A stretch of 26,718 nt of DNA from CAMQRS01 sp964370645 (GCA_964370645.1 CAYJJS010000024.1:1-26718), one strand, 5' to 3'. Numbered from the stretch's first letter, positions 14,820 through 23,627 are shown. Program-made: numbers and translations. Notes: a model not told the origin generated them from the sequence alone.

Positions 14820-16712
14820 AAGTTTACTATAGTTTTTGATCATTGCTTGTGTTGTTTTATCCAACTCTACAATCGCTGGAGTCCCAGTATAATCAATGAA
14901 ATCGATAATCGTTTCTTCCAATGAACTTCCAGACTGTTCACCACCGCCTTCAATCACTTCCCAATCAATTTTTGATTCATCTACTTGTTGATAAAAGCTA
15001 ATACGTGCATGTGTAATTCCAACTTGCCCCATTGTCCAAACTAGAGATCCAGTTTCTTCATTATATATAATTCCTAATTCTTCTAGTTCATCAATAGAAT
15101 TTACTTTTTTAACTACTGGTTCTGTGTTCTTCCCAAGCACATAAGTGATCTCTAAGCCATGTGTATCATCTAACTTTAATGTAAACAGTTCTCCTAAATT
15201 TGTTGTGATTGAAGTCGTCGATGTTAATACTTTTTCTAGTTCATCACGAATGACCATTAACTCCGCTAACGTTTCTCCATTAAATGCTTGTGGTTCTCCA
15301 CTAGCATTATCCGTAGATAAGATACTCTCATATTTCGAGAATACACTTGGGTCCAGGTCAATTCCCACATAATACATTATTACATTATGTGTATCTACAA
15401 ACGTACTTACTTGACCTTCTAAGGCATCTCCACTAAGCCCACCATAAGGTGCACCATCGGTTACAAAAATCGTAATATTTTGTCCTGAATTTACATAACT
15501 TACTTCTTCAAACGCTTTTGTTGCTTCGCTAATACCTAAAGAGTAATTTGTTCCTCCGTACCCTTTTGAATATGTGAATTTTTCATATTCAAATGTTGGA
15601 TCTAAGTTTTGTGAAAGTAGCGTTCTGCTTCCATGTGCATTCATTGCAAAATTTATATAACCAAATGTATTATCAGGATTTCCTGCCAATGCGATATTTG
15701 ATAATTCATAAAAAATCGCCTTAGAAACCATCATACGATCAAAACACAAATTATTTTCCAACAAATAATCAAAATATGCCTGTGAACCAACCTCACGATA
15801 ATCTACTACATCTGTATATTGTGGATAGCGCACACTATCTTCATACAATTCATCTGGTGACATATATACTTCTGAACTACCATCATCATGCAAATGTCCT
15901 AAATCAATTTTCGTGAAAACAGCAAGCTCTTCTTGTGTTGGATTTGCACGATTGGAAGGTGTAGTTCCACTAGCTGCTACATAAGCATATGTTTTTTTAA
16001 CACTTTCATTTTGTGATGTGTCATTAATAGAATAATGAATATCCTCAGGATTTTCACTAGTCGTATATGCTGTGATATCCTTAACCACACTATCCGAAGG
16101 GATTAAGCCTTCCGCAACCGCATGTTTCTTTGCGACAATGGGAATATTTGTAGTTGTTGTAGTAGAGCCCCATGACTCTGTTATCCCTTCTACTTGTGGG
16201 TTTAAATAATATATAAAATACTGTGTTTTATAAACACCACTCGTATCCGTATAATTTGCTTGCATAATCAATCGATAATAATGATTTGGATTCATACACG
16301 CTGATGTGTTTTTTCCATAACTTTCTCGTTCAGAAGCCATATTCATTGAACCCGATTGATCCATTATAAATTCTACATTCGTTGGACTAGGTAATACATT
16401 TCCAGCAAAATCCAAATCTACTTTCACAATATTTTCATTTGCATCATTTGGATTATTTTCATCAAAGTAAATATATGTTTCACCAACACCAGTAACATCA
16501 CCAATTATTTCTTCATCTAATTGAGCCATTGAATCTTCAAATGATGTTGGAATATCCTCCTTTGGAACATTTATATCACTATTAATTAATGCAATGTGAT
16601 CTGAATTCAAATTATAAATTGTGCTTGTATTCAAAGTCAAAGCGTGTAACGTACTAACAAAAAAACAACTTGCTATAAGTAGTACTGAATATATTCTAAG
16701 TTTTTTATTCAT
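14319..16712 (-). CDS. VWA-domain surface protein (paralog 2)
   Basis: A 797-aa secreted protein, colinear with paralog 1. Signal peptide at 1-24 (MNKKLRIYSVLLIASCFFVS, cleavage near LHA-LT). The VWA MIDAS residues are all kept: DQSGS (118-122), the GGTNYS threonine and VTDGA. C139 and C323, in the 200-residue insertion, are also conserved. The regions between differ by many substitutions, especially 130-300, the likely exposed face. From residue 632 to the end the protein and DNA are identical to paralog 1 (DUF11-like domain, PPSTSD tail, membrane helix, RRKLQ). RBS AGGGGGAA precedes ATG 16712, and it has its own promoter, so it is expressed separately from the radical SAM gene. Ligand unknown. 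The pair could give two adhesin variants on one anchor. Confidence 0.88.
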   Translation of the reverse strand: MNKKLRIYSVLLIASCFFVSTLHALTLNTSTIYNLNSDHIALINSDINVPKEDIPTSFEDSMAQLDEEIIGDVTGVGETYIYFDENNPNDANENIVKVDLDFAGNVLPSPTNVEFIMDQSGSMNMASERESYGKNTSACMNPNHYYRLIMQANYTDTSGVYKTQYFIYYLNPQVEGITESWGSTTTTTNIPIVAKKHAVAEGLIPSDSVVKDITAYTTSENPEDIHYSINDTSQNESVKKTYAYVAASGTTPSNRANPTQEELAVFTKIDLGHLHDDGSSEVYMSPDELYEDSVRYPQYTDVVDYREVGSQAYFDYLLENNLCFDRMMVSKAIFYELSNIALAGNPDNTFGYINFAMNAHGSRTLLSQNLDPTFEYEKFTYSKGYGGTNYSLGISEATKAFEEVSYVNSGQNITIFVTDGAPYGGLSGDALEGQVSTFVDTHNVIMYYVGIDLDPSVFSKYESILSTDNASGEPQAFNGETLAELMVIRDELEKVLTSTTSITTNLGELFTLKLDDTHGLEITYVLGKNTEPVVKKVNSIDELEELGIIYNEETGSLVWTMGQVGITHARISFYQQVDESKIDWEVIEGGGEQSGSSLEETIIDFIDYTGTPAIVELDKTTQAMIKNYSKLTIENTTSTQEKVAVGEDIHYTITVKNEGNITAENLIVRQVVPENTVFKSSDKAIYDASENELTYTIDALEAGQSTSFTYIATANVENSVIHSSAQLGVANKAHTLDAQGNPILSAVVLTHYTTSQAVVDPEDSIIPPSTSDTSNRGWYYILIAISSIAFISRRKLQ

Positions 16713-16756
16713 GGTTCCCCCTATTTCATCAAATATGATAAATGCATACGGATACT

Positions 16757-16785
16757 ATTATACGTTCATTTTGCCTTTAAGTAAA
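16757..16785 (-). promoter_or_regulatory. Promoter of VWA paralog 2
   Basis: Minus-strand -35 TTTACT (16780-16785), 17-bp spacer, consensus -10 TATAAT (16757-16762). Same architecture as the paralog 1 promoter although the sequences around it differ. Confidence 0.7.
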
Positions 16786-17016
16786 GAAATCATTCGTGGT
16801 AAATTAAGGAATAATGTTGCTGTAATACGTATTTACTCTCATACTAATTTTATGAAAAATAGCCAATTATGGTACGAACTCAAATTCATCACACTAAACA
16901 ATACCTAAGAAATAAAATGAGATCAAGCACAATTAATGAAATCTAATTTATTATTATAGTCATAAGACTAAAGTATAATTAAATACAATAAGCATCTAGA
17001 TATGATTACTAATACA

Positions 17017-17044
17017 TTCACATACTTAGTATATATGATATAAT
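17017..17044 (+). promoter_or_regulatory. Promoter of the lipoprotein-ABC operon
   Basis: Consensus -10 TATAAT (17039-17044) with a weak -35 TTCACA (17017-17022) at 16 bp. The AAGGGGGA ribosome binding site follows about 13 nt after the -10. Confidence 0.5.
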
Positions 17045-17069
17045 AAAGATAAAATAAGGGGGATTCTAT

Positions 17070-18248
17070 ATGAAAAAGAATTGGATCGGATTATGTTTAA
17101 TACTTTTAGCTGGATGTTCATCAAATACGACACCGCATGTTGATGAAACTTCACAAGACACACCAAAATATGCAGATAAACAATTGAGTGATACTATGTA
17201 TTATAATATTGCTCAAAATACACACAGCCTTATGCGTAACACCATTGAAATTGAACAGGGTAGCTTATTGAGTCAGAATTATCTATTAAAAAATGAAACA
17301 AATGAAGCATCTGATACTGGTACGTATCTCATATTTTATCATGAAGGATACGTTGAAATTGTGAATAGTGATCCTAGTGCTACTTGTGAATTTGATAATC
17401 CGACTGGTTGTACAAGTTATTTTGAGGGTGCTGATACACCAAGTAATATTTCTTTTTACAAGGATCAATTGTATTACATAATGACTCGTATAAACTATGA
17501 AAATGAAACAACATACCAATCGCTGTTTTCCTGTGACCTTGATGGAAGCAATCGTAAAGAAGTCATGCAGTTTCCATATAATGCAGAAGACTATGCAGTA
17601 AATGGAAGTTTGACAGCAATGAAAACACATCACTTCCATAAAGATATGTTTTATACAACATTTAATCATTTGTTTTACCAATATAATTTACAAACACAAG
17701 AATTAAACTCTATCACATTTAATGAAGAGGCTATGATTAGCGCTGTCTACTTATACGATGACACTGCCTATCTAACTATCGATTCGTATATTCAAGATGA
17801 TATCTTATACCAGAATGCACTTTTGAAAATGGATCTAAATACATTGGAAACTACATTGTTAGTAAGTAATGTTGCAATTGCTTTTGTAGATCGCGGTGGA
17901 TTTATCGGACTTGACAGAGTGGATGGTGAAGCGATTACCTATTTTCAATCTTTTGAAGATACAAACAAGCAAACATTGTTTCATGGATATAGTCCAAATG
18001 TTTTAGTCTATAACGATGTCTATATCTTTGATATCGTAGATTATGAAACGAATACAACTACCATTTCTATCATCACTCGTGATGGTGAACTATTGAGTGA
18101 ACATGAAGTCGACGCGAACTTATATCTTTCTGGAGTCATTGATGATGTCTTACATTTTTCAATTAGCGAAGACTATGCTTTAACCCATTACACGATTGCT
18201 ATTAAAGATAATATTTTGCAAAAGCATGAAAAAGTTGAATTTGAGTAG
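17070..18248 (+). CDS. Lipoprotein, DUF5050-like beta-propeller
   Basis: A 392-aa exported lipoprotein: MKKNWIGLCLILLAGCSS ends in a clear lipobox (LLAGC, lipid on C16). After a short linker, residues about 60-390 are repeated beta-strand units with patterns such as QLYYIMTRINY...LFSCDLDGSNRKEV and LLKMDLNTLETTLL, as in DUF5050-type propellers that face the outside of the membrane. It lies 8 bp before the ABC ATPase start and 2 genes before the permease, so it probably works with that transporter as an accessory or sensing subunit; it is not a classical substrate-binding protein. Ribosome binding site AAGGGGGA about 7 nt before ATG 17070. Function otherwise unknown. Confidence 0.75.
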   Translation: MKKNWIGLCLILLAGCSSNTTPHVDETSQDTPKYADKQLSDTMYYNIAQNTHSLMRNTIEIEQGSLLSQNYLLKNETNEASDTGTYLIFYHEGYVEIVNSDPSATCEFDNPTGCTSYFEGADTPSNISFYKDQLYYIMTRINYENETTYQSLFSCDLDGSNRKEVMQFPYNAEDYAVNGSLTAMKTHHFHKDMFYTTFNHLFYQYNLQTQELNSITFNEEAMISAVYLYDDTAYLTIDSYIQDDILYQNALLKMDLNTLETTLLVSNVAIAFVDRGGFIGLDRVDGEAITYFQSFEDTNKQTLFHGYSPNVLVYNDVYIFDIVDYETNTTTISIITRDGELLSEHEVDANLYLSGVIDDVLHFSISEDYALTHYTIAIKDNILQKHEKVEFE

Positions 18249-18256
18249 GTGTGCGT

Positions 18257-19111
18257 ATGAAACAAACACTTACCATTCAAAATATACACAAACAATATGG
18301 AAACAAAGAAGTACTACACGATGTATGTATCACCTTAAGTAATGGAATATATGGTCTTATTGGTCCCAATGGTGCAGGTAAAAGTACACTAATTAAAATA
18401 TTATGTACATTAGAAAAACAAACAAAGGGGCAAATCCTATACAACAATCAAGATATTAAGAAATTAAAAAAAGAATACTGTATAAGTATTGGATTAATGC
18501 CACAAACACAAAAAGGATATGAACAGTTTACAGCGATACAGTTTTTGTATTATATGGCTACATTAAAAGGAATGAGTAAACAACAAGCGAGTGAAGAAAT
18601 ACATACTTTACTTCATCGTGTTGGTTTACAGGAGTACCAAGATTTGAAATTAAAAGCTTTTTCAGGTGGAATGAGACAGCGATTAATGTTTATTCAAGCA
18701 ATGTTAAATGATCCAAAGATTGTTATTTTAGATGAACCTACTGCTGGTTTAGATCCATTTGAAAGAATTCGACTACGTAATTTAATTAGTGAATTGGCGC
18801 AAGATAAAATTGTCATTATCGCAACACATGTGATGCAAGATGTGGAATCGATTGCGAAAGAAATCATTTTATTAAAAGAAGGAAATGTCTTATTTCAAGG
18901 CAGTGGAAACACCATCATCCACTCGATTGCAGGAAAAATAATCGAGACTTTGATCCCTCCACAACAATTGGAAGAATATGCATCACACTATAAAATAAGT
19001 AAAGTATCTCGACTTGATGATCAATTACTTATACGTTATATAGATGAAGAGGAAACAACTAGTGAACTGCATCCCAATTTAGAAGATGTATATTTATACT
19101 ACATGGTGTAA
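18257..19111 (+). CDS. ABC transporter ATP-binding protein
   Basis: A 284-aa ABC ATPase. I prefer ATG at 18257 (MKQTLTIQNI) to the in-frame GTG at 18251, since the purine-rich GAGTAGGTG then has proper spacing. Motifs: Walker A GPNGAGKST (36-44), Q-loop MPQTQ (about 81-85), signature FSGGMRQR (135-142), Walker B IVILDE (155-160), D-loop AGLD and switch histidine in IIATHVM. The C-terminal about 70 residues (SGNTIIHSIAGKIIETL...) are of the type seen in ABC-2 exporters. It drives the permease encoded 2 bp downstream. Single ATPase plus one large permease points to export or to remodelling of an envelope substrate rather than import. Confidence 0.92.
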   Translation: MKQTLTIQNIHKQYGNKEVLHDVCITLSNGIYGLIGPNGAGKSTLIKILCTLEKQTKGQILYNNQDIKKLKKEYCISIGLMPQTQKGYEQFTAIQFLYYMATLKGMSKQQASEEIHTLLHRVGLQEYQDLKLKAFSGGMRQRLMFIQAMLNDPKIVILDEPTAGLDPFERIRLRNLISELAQDKIVIIATHVMQDVESIAKEIILLKEGNVLFQGSGNTIIHSIAGKIIETLIPPQQLEEYASHYKISKVSRLDDQLLIRYIDEEETTSELHPNLEDVYLYYMV

Positions 19112-19113
19112 CT

Positions 19114-21441
19114 ATGAAAATCTTATGCTATGAATTTCGTAAATTGTTTACACAAAGCCATTTTATTTCTTTATGTATTGGTTTTATTGCAATCAATTTA
19201 CTCTTTTCCTTTTTACAAATTAGCCAAAACCAACAGTCAGCTATTCAAAACCACACAATTTATGAAACCATCAAAACCAAATACCCGATTGAGCAAATAG
19301 ATGATTTGCAGGAACGCATCGCTTTTTATGATCAGGTAATTGAAATTGAAAAGATACTGTTAAGTGAAGAAGAACAAGTTGTTACTTATGATGATTCTTT
19401 TATGCAGGCATATCAAAGTTATATTGAAAGTGAAGAGTATGATGATTTCCAAATATACAACCAAGTATCCAGAGATGTATACTCCTATTACGATTCGATT
19501 TTAAACTATGAAACACTTCGTCAAGATATAGTAGATAAAAGCATGCAGTATCAACACGGTTTTTTATCTAGTACTTTGTCTAATGAAAAGCTACAAACCT
19601 TACAGATGGAACAACAACTATATACCCATCTTGCGAATACACATCCTTATGAAGTGAATTATATAAGTATAGAATTATTTATGAATGATATTTCATCGGC
19701 ACTTATTTTTGTATTCATCACAATTTTCTTATGCTTGAATGTATTTTATGTGGATGAACATAGTGAAGCACATCATCTAATCCACATCACAAAAAAAGGT
19801 GGTGCACCAACATTAGCTGCAAAAATGATATGCGTAATTTCCATATCTTGTGTTTTACAAATAATATGTAGTCTTTCTACCTTATACATGTATCAAGCTA
19901 TGTATGGCATGGTCGATGTATTTGCACCAATACAAAGCATACCTAGCCTACATACTGCTCCCTATACATTATCCATTTTCCAAGCAATTGCATTAAGTAT
20001 TGCGATACGTTGTATCGCAATGATTACAACTAGCATTTTCTTCATTGGGCTGGTGAAATTATGCAAATCGAAAGCGATCGCATTAACAATTTTTGTCTGT
20101 ATCGCAATGATTCAAATATTACTATACTTAAACATTCAGCCACTAGATAGTCTTAATATATTTAAATATATTAATATGTTTACACTATTTATGGCGACTC
20201 CATATATAGGTATATATAAAGGTTTTACTATTTTTACATATTTACCTATTTGGTGGATTTTAAGTATATTCATAGGGTGCATTCTAGTCCTTTCATTGTT
20301 TGTAAGTTTCTATTTTTCTTCGAAAACATATGCACTAAAAAAATGTAACTTGCGTGTGTCCTTCGCTTTCCTATATAAACACACATGTTTACTATTTCAT
20401 GAAATCTTACGTACTTGGATAAGTAAGCGTCTATTACTCATTGTTTCCATATTGTTTTGTATACAAGTTTATTTTGTGTCTTCTTCACAGTTAAGTCCAA
20501 CCACACACGCATATGAACAGCAAATAAGCGAAGTGTATGATTTGTATGGTGGTAAGATGAACGAAGAAAAAATACAAACCTTACAACAAACACATACTCT
20601 TTACACACAAAGTAATGATGATTTTGAAACTCTTCAAAATCAATATGCTCGTAAAGAAATTTCTTATGAAGAGTACTTGAAAGGATTTGATGAATACCAC
20701 CAAGATGCTGCACAACGTGCATTGTTTCAACAAGTATATACAAAGTATAATGGACAAGAGTATTTCGTATATCCTAAAGGATATCAGGCAATCTTCTCAA
20801 TCAATACAAATACAAGAGAAATGCGAAGTGCACTATTTCTAATGATTTGTATGATTCTATTATTTTTCGGCGTATACAGTAGTGATTACAAAGACCATCA
20901 AAATCATCTATATATACTAACTACAAAAGGGACTACAAAACGTCTTATTAAAAATATTCAAATTGTATGTATTAGTGCCATCTTGATTACATTTTTATAT
21001 AGTGGGTTGGAACTTCTATTTTTTAAAGCAAACTACCCTATGCATACATTTGACGCACCATTTGCTTCCATTCTACCAATGGATAGCAACATTCAACTAA
21101 GTGCCCCACTATCAAACAATATGCCTATCTACGCATATTATATATGTTTGTTGTTGGTTCGTTTATTTGGCGTGATTTCATTAGGGATATGTACATTATT
21201 TATATCACATATAAATAAGAAAAGTATTTATGCACTCTTACTTTGTATTTTACTATTTCTGTTTCCATTCTTATTGTTTAACTTTAATGTACAGGAAATT
21301 AGCTATGTATCCATCTTTGATCTTATTATGGGAAACCAATTTTTATTACATTCGTTTTCTATTGTGAAAATAGGTGTTCTATTAGGGATCGATATTGCAC
21401 TACTCATCTATTTATTTAAAAAGAATAAGCAATACATATAA
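19114..21441 (+). CDS. Large ABC-2-like permease, apparent tandem fusion
   Basis: A 775-aa membrane protein. It has two similar halves. Each begins with a basic amphipathic stretch (CYEFRKLFTQSHF; FHEILRTWISKRL) and one helix, then a 100-150-residue external, Glu/Gln/Tyr-rich, partly coiled-coil region, then a conserved cytoplasmic segment (DEHSEAHHLIHITKKGGAP at about 213; SDYKDHQNHLYILTTKGTTK at about 590), then five or so helices. This fits two ABC-2 permease protomers joined in one chain, to be powered by the ATPase encoded just upstream. Substrate unknown; export of a peptide, lipid or antimicrobial is possible. Start ATG 19114 is 2 bp after the ATPase stop, indicating coupling. A terminator closes the operon at the stop codon. 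Confidence 0.8.
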   Translation: MKILCYEFRKLFTQSHFISLCIGFIAINLLFSFLQISQNQQSAIQNHTIYETIKTKYPIEQIDDLQERIAFYDQVIEIEKILLSEEEQVVTYDDSFMQAYQSYIESEEYDDFQIYNQVSRDVYSYYDSILNYETLRQDIVDKSMQYQHGFLSSTLSNEKLQTLQMEQQLYTHLANTHPYEVNYISIELFMNDISSALIFVFITIFLCLNVFYVDEHSEAHHLIHITKKGGAPTLAAKMICVISISCVLQIICSLSTLYMYQAMYGMVDVFAPIQSIPSLHTAPYTLSIFQAIALSIAIRCIAMITTSIFFIGLVKLCKSKAIALTIFVCIAMIQILLYLNIQPLDSLNIFKYINMFTLFMATPYIGIYKGFTIFTYLPIWWILSIFIGCILVLSLFVSFYFSSKTYALKKCNLRVSFAFLYKHTCLLFHEILRTWISKRLLLIVSILFCIQVYFVSSSQLSPTTHAYEQQISEVYDLYGGKMNEEKIQTLQQTHTLYTQSNDDFETLQNQYARKEISYEEYLKGFDEYHQDAAQRALFQQVYTKYNGQEYFVYPKGYQAIFSINTNTREMRSALFLMICMILLFFGVYSSDYKDHQNHLYILTTKGTTKRLIKNIQIVCISAILITFLYSGLELLFFKANYPMHTFDAPFASILPMDSNIQLSAPLSNNMPIYAYYICLLLVRLFGVISLGICTLFISHINKKSIYALLLCILLFLFPFLLFNFNVQEISYVSIFDLIMGNQFLLHSFSIVKIGVLLGIDIALLIYLFKKNKQYI

Positions 21442-21470
21442 AAAGCAAGGTTTTAAGCTTCCTTGCTTTT
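21441..21470. terminator. Bidirectional terminator between convergent genes
   Basis: AAAAGCAAGG (21441-21450) pairs with CCTTGCTTTT (21461-21470) around a 10-bp loop, with U-tracts in both directions. It overlaps the permease stop and the last codons of the acetyltransferase. Confidence 0.85.
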
Positions 21471-22001
21471 TTTCCATTCTTCACGTAATACTCCATAACT
21501 TATTGAATCATAATACTCCCCATTCACAATCCTAGCTTTACGATATCTTGCTTCACATTGCATCCCTATTTTTTCAGACACACACATCATACCTGTATTA
21601 GCTGAAAAAGTCGTAAGTCCTAAACGAACAAGATCGGCTTTCTCATTAAATAGGTAATCCACCCACTTTGTTAGGGCGATAGTTGCAATTCCCTTACCCC
21701 ATTGCATTTCATCAAAAATGACAATACCAACTTCCATCCAATTCGTTTCAATGGATTTCCAATACCAACTAACCTCACCAAGTAAGGTATTTGTATGTAT
21801 ATCTACGATCATCTTTTTATTTGGTAGCTGCTTGTGTTCTCGCAATAATTCACGCATACTTTCTATGCGTTGCCTTAATTCTTGTTCACTCTCTTTTGGA
21901 TAATATGGACCATTCAAAGTATGCCATATTCTCGATGGCTTATTCAGATCAAAATAGTTATCTAAGTGTTCATCACATAAATTTTGTAGTTGTATTTGCA
22001 T
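21453..22001 (-). CDS. GNAT-family N-acetyltransferase (RimJ/RimL type)
   Basis: A 182-aa cytoplasmic protein with the Acetyltransf_3 layout. The acetyl-CoA loop is seen in motif A: MEVGIVIFDEMQWGKGIA, followed by the helix ALTKWVDYLFNE, then motif B-like LVRLGLTTFSANTGMMCVSEKIGMQCEARYRKA and a C-terminal YYDSISYGVLREEW strand that is typical of this subgroup. It transfers an acetyl group to an amine, perhaps a protein N-terminus, peptide or small molecule; the substrate cannot be told. AGGGGGAT precedes ATG 22001. It is transcribed away from the LytTR gene and converges on the ABC operon. Confidence 0.85.
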   Translation of the reverse strand: MQIQLQNLCDEHLDNYFDLNKPSRIWHTLNGPYYPKESEQELRQRIESMRELLREHKQLPNKKMIVDIHTNTLLGEVSWYWKSIETNWMEVGIVIFDEMQWGKGIATIALTKWVDYLFNEKADLVRLGLTTFSANTGMMCVSEKIGMQCEARYRKARIVNGEYYDSISYGVLREEWKKSKEA

Positions 22002-22039
22002 TATAATCCCCCTTCAATGTCAATGATATCATAATTTAT

Positions 22040-22069
22040 ACCGCTTAGACAGTATATAAGACCACAGAA
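22040..22069 (+). promoter_or_regulatory. Possible LytTR direct-repeat site
   Basis: ACCGCTTAG (22040-22048) and ACCACAGAA (22061-22069) are 9-mers separated by 12 bp, the 21-bp repeat period used by LytTR regulators. The first resembles known LytTR half-sites; the second matches only in part. It lies upstream of a TATAAT box (22103-22108) that has no good -35, as in activator-dependent promoters. Confidence 0.35.
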
Positions 22070-22130
22070 ACAGAAACAGAAGAAATCTATTACTATTTAC
22101 TTTATAATAAAGTCATAGAAAGGAGTACTT

Positions 22131-22574
22131 ATGAAAATTACATTAGAAGATCAAAACAGTGAACAATTAGAAATTATCATACGCGGTAACTTAAGCGATG
22201 AACGTGTCCAAACCATTATTACACTATTGAAAGAAAATGCATTGAACACAAAGTTAATTGTATTTGACGCACAAAAAGAAATCATACTGTCCATTAAAGA
22301 TATTTTATACTTTGAAGTCACACAGCGTAAAACATACGTCTATACTAGTAAACATGAGTATACAACAAAATATACATTATCCCAAATACAGACAATATTC
22401 AAACAGCAAGGAGTATGTCAAATTGGTAAAAGTATATTGGTGAACATTCACCATGTACAATCGCTGGAAGCAGAATTTAGTGGGAACTATATCGTAACAC
22501 TAGACAATCATACTAAACTTATGGTTTCTAGATTTTATATGAAACATTTTAGAAAAGTAATTATGGAGGGATAA
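22131..22574 (+). CDS. LytTR-family transcriptional regulator
   Basis: A 147-aa protein with a short N-terminal part (1-45, MKITLEDQNSEQLEIIIRG) and a C-terminal LytTR DNA-binding domain (about 48-145). Typical motifs are ILYFEVTQRKTYVYT, YTLSQIQTIFKQQGVCQIGKS, ILVNIHHVQSLE and LMVSRFYMKHFRK. There is no response-regulator receiver domain, so it is not part of a classical two-component system. It is followed after 3 bp by a DUF3021 membrane protein. Such pairs are known as LytTR regulatory systems (for example HdrRM and BrsRM of Streptococcus mutans), in which the membrane protein holds the regulator inactive. Ribosome binding site AAAGGAG. Autoregulation is likely. Confidence 0.9.
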   Translation: MKITLEDQNSEQLEIIIRGNLSDERVQTIITLLKENALNTKLIVFDAQKEIILSIKDILYFEVTQRKTYVYTSKHEYTTKYTLSQIQTIFKQQGVCQIGKSILVNIHHVQSLEAEFSGNYIVTLDNHTKLMVSRFYMKHFRKVIMEG

Positions 22575-22577
22575 AAG

Positions 22578-22961
22578 ATGAAACTACTACAATATATGAT
22601 TACTGGCTTGGCAATCGGTTTTGTTATCACTACGGCCTGCTTTATTTATGCAATCGGTTTAAATGAATTTAGCATACAACTACTTGCATGGCTCGTTGCT
22701 TCACTTGTGTATGGAGCTGCTAGTTATATCTTCTCATGTGAGTCTATTGGAACACTGCCGAGCAGTTGTATACATTTTTGTATTTGCTTGAGCATCACCC
22801 TTTTCAATGTATATATGCTATATCGTCCGTACACAATCATCGTTTTAACACAATTCATATGCATTTACGTGTTGATCTATATTGTGTTTTATTGCATAGA
22901 GCGTAAAAAGGTAAAACAATTGAATCGTAAATTACAAAAAAAATATGAGACAACCAATTAG
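22578..22961 (+). CDS. DUF3021 membrane protein, probable LytTR antagonist
   Basis: A 127-aa protein with four predicted helices (about 5-27, 34-53, 64-83, 86-107) and a basic cytoplasmic tail (ERKKVKQLNRKLQKKYE). The length, four-helix plan and position directly after a LytTR gene fit DUF3021. By analogy with the HdrM and BrsM type inhibitors it would bind and restrain the regulator at the membrane until a signal arrives. The signal is unknown. It starts 3 bp after the regulator stop codon, so the two are translationally coupled. Its stop codon lies within a terminator hairpin. Confidence 0.82.
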   Translation: MKLLQYMITGLAIGFVITTACFIYAIGLNEFSIQLLAWLVASLVYGAASYIFSCESIGTLPSSCIHFCICLSITLFNVYMLYRPYTIIVLTQFICIYVLIYIVFYCIERKKVKQLNRKLQKKYETTN

Positions 22962-22978
22962 GTTCTCTCATATTTTTT
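22938..22978. terminator. Bidirectional terminator, DUF3021 and pcp ends
   Basis: AAAAAATATGAGA (22938-22950) pairs with TCTCATATTTTTT (22966-22978), with inner AACC/GGTT pairing around AATTA. Both convergent genes finish at or inside the hairpin. Confidence 0.88.
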
Positions 22979-23618
22979 AATGGGTTGCCCCACCTTCAAT
23001 TTTTAAATCTACATCATTTGTGACAATCGCCTCAATAGCTGCAATCAAACCTTGTGTAATCATTTCTAATGACATACTTGGCATATTTCTTTTATCCACA
23101 ACTTGTTGTGGTAAAAATGGAATATGAATGAATCCACTTTTTTTATTTGAAAATTCCGTTTCCATCATGTGACGTACTCCATATGTGACATGATTACAAA
23201 CAAAGGTACCAGCTGTATTCGATATGGATGCTGGTATGCCATACGATTGTATTTGTTGTACCATCGCCTTAATTGGCAAATTCACAAAGTAGGCTGCTGG
23301 GCCTTGTGCAAAAATAGGTTCATCAATAATTTGATTACCCTCATTGTCAGGTATTCTACAATCGTCAATATTAATTCCAATTCTTTCTACTGTAATATCA
23401 CTTCTACCACCTGCTTGTCCAATCGACAATACCACATCGGGATTATGTAGTACAATTGCTTCACGAATCACTTGTAATGATTTATGACAAACAGTGGGTA
23501 TTTCCAATTTAATGATTTTCGCTCCAGCTATCGTATCGGGTAAACATTTTACCGACTCAATGGCTGGGTTGATACGTTCTCCACCAAATGGATCAAAACC
23601 CGTTACGACTATTTTCAT
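22977..23618 (-). CDS. pcp: Pyrrolidone-carboxylate peptidase (pyroglutamyl-peptidase I)
   Basis: A 213-aa cytoplasmic cysteine peptidase of family C15, the usual size. It removes N-terminal pyroglutamate (5-oxoproline) from peptides. The catalytic triad is visible: E78 in ITVERIGINIDD, C141 in NTAGTFVCNHVTYG and H165 in GFIHIPFLP. The N-terminal VTGFDPFGGERINP and the IGQAGGR loop are family signatures. It starts 9 bp after the DUF979 gene, as the last gene of the DUF969-DUF979-pcp operon, a known neighbourhood in which the two membrane proteins are thought to move the 5-oxoproline that the peptidase makes or uses. Its 3' end shares a terminator with DUF3021. Confidence 0.95.
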   Translation of the reverse strand: MKIVVTGFDPFGGERINPAIESVKCLPDTIAGAKIIKLEIPTVCHKSLQVIREAIVLHNPDVVLSIGQAGGRSDITVERIGINIDDCRIPDNEGNQIIDEPIFAQGPAAYFVNLPIKAMVQQIQSYGIPASISNTAGTFVCNHVTYGVRHMMETEFSNKKSGFIHIPFLPQQVVDKRNMPSMSLEMITQGLIAAIEAIVTNDVDLKIEGGATH

Positions 23619-23627
23619 TTACTCTCC

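Larger units (their letters stand above)
16713..17069. other. Divergent intergenic region
   Basis: These 357 bp separate the VWA paralog 2 gene (minus) from the lipoprotein operon (plus). They hold the two promoters listed separately and a weak dyad TAGTC-ATAA-GACTA near 16958-16971. The rest is AT-rich with no convincing gene; a plus-strand frame crossing it lacks a ribosome binding site. Confidence 0.6.

Noticed and set aside
16621..16908. Plus-strand 95-codon frame crossing the start of VWA paralog 2
   Set aside because: It overlaps the signal peptide coding region and promoter of the VWA gene on the other strand and has no ribosome binding site or family resemblance.
22062..22081. Short tandem ACAGAA repeats as a CRISPR or microsatellite
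   Set aside because: Only three 6-bp units; too short for CRISPR and more simply part of an AT-rich promoter region.
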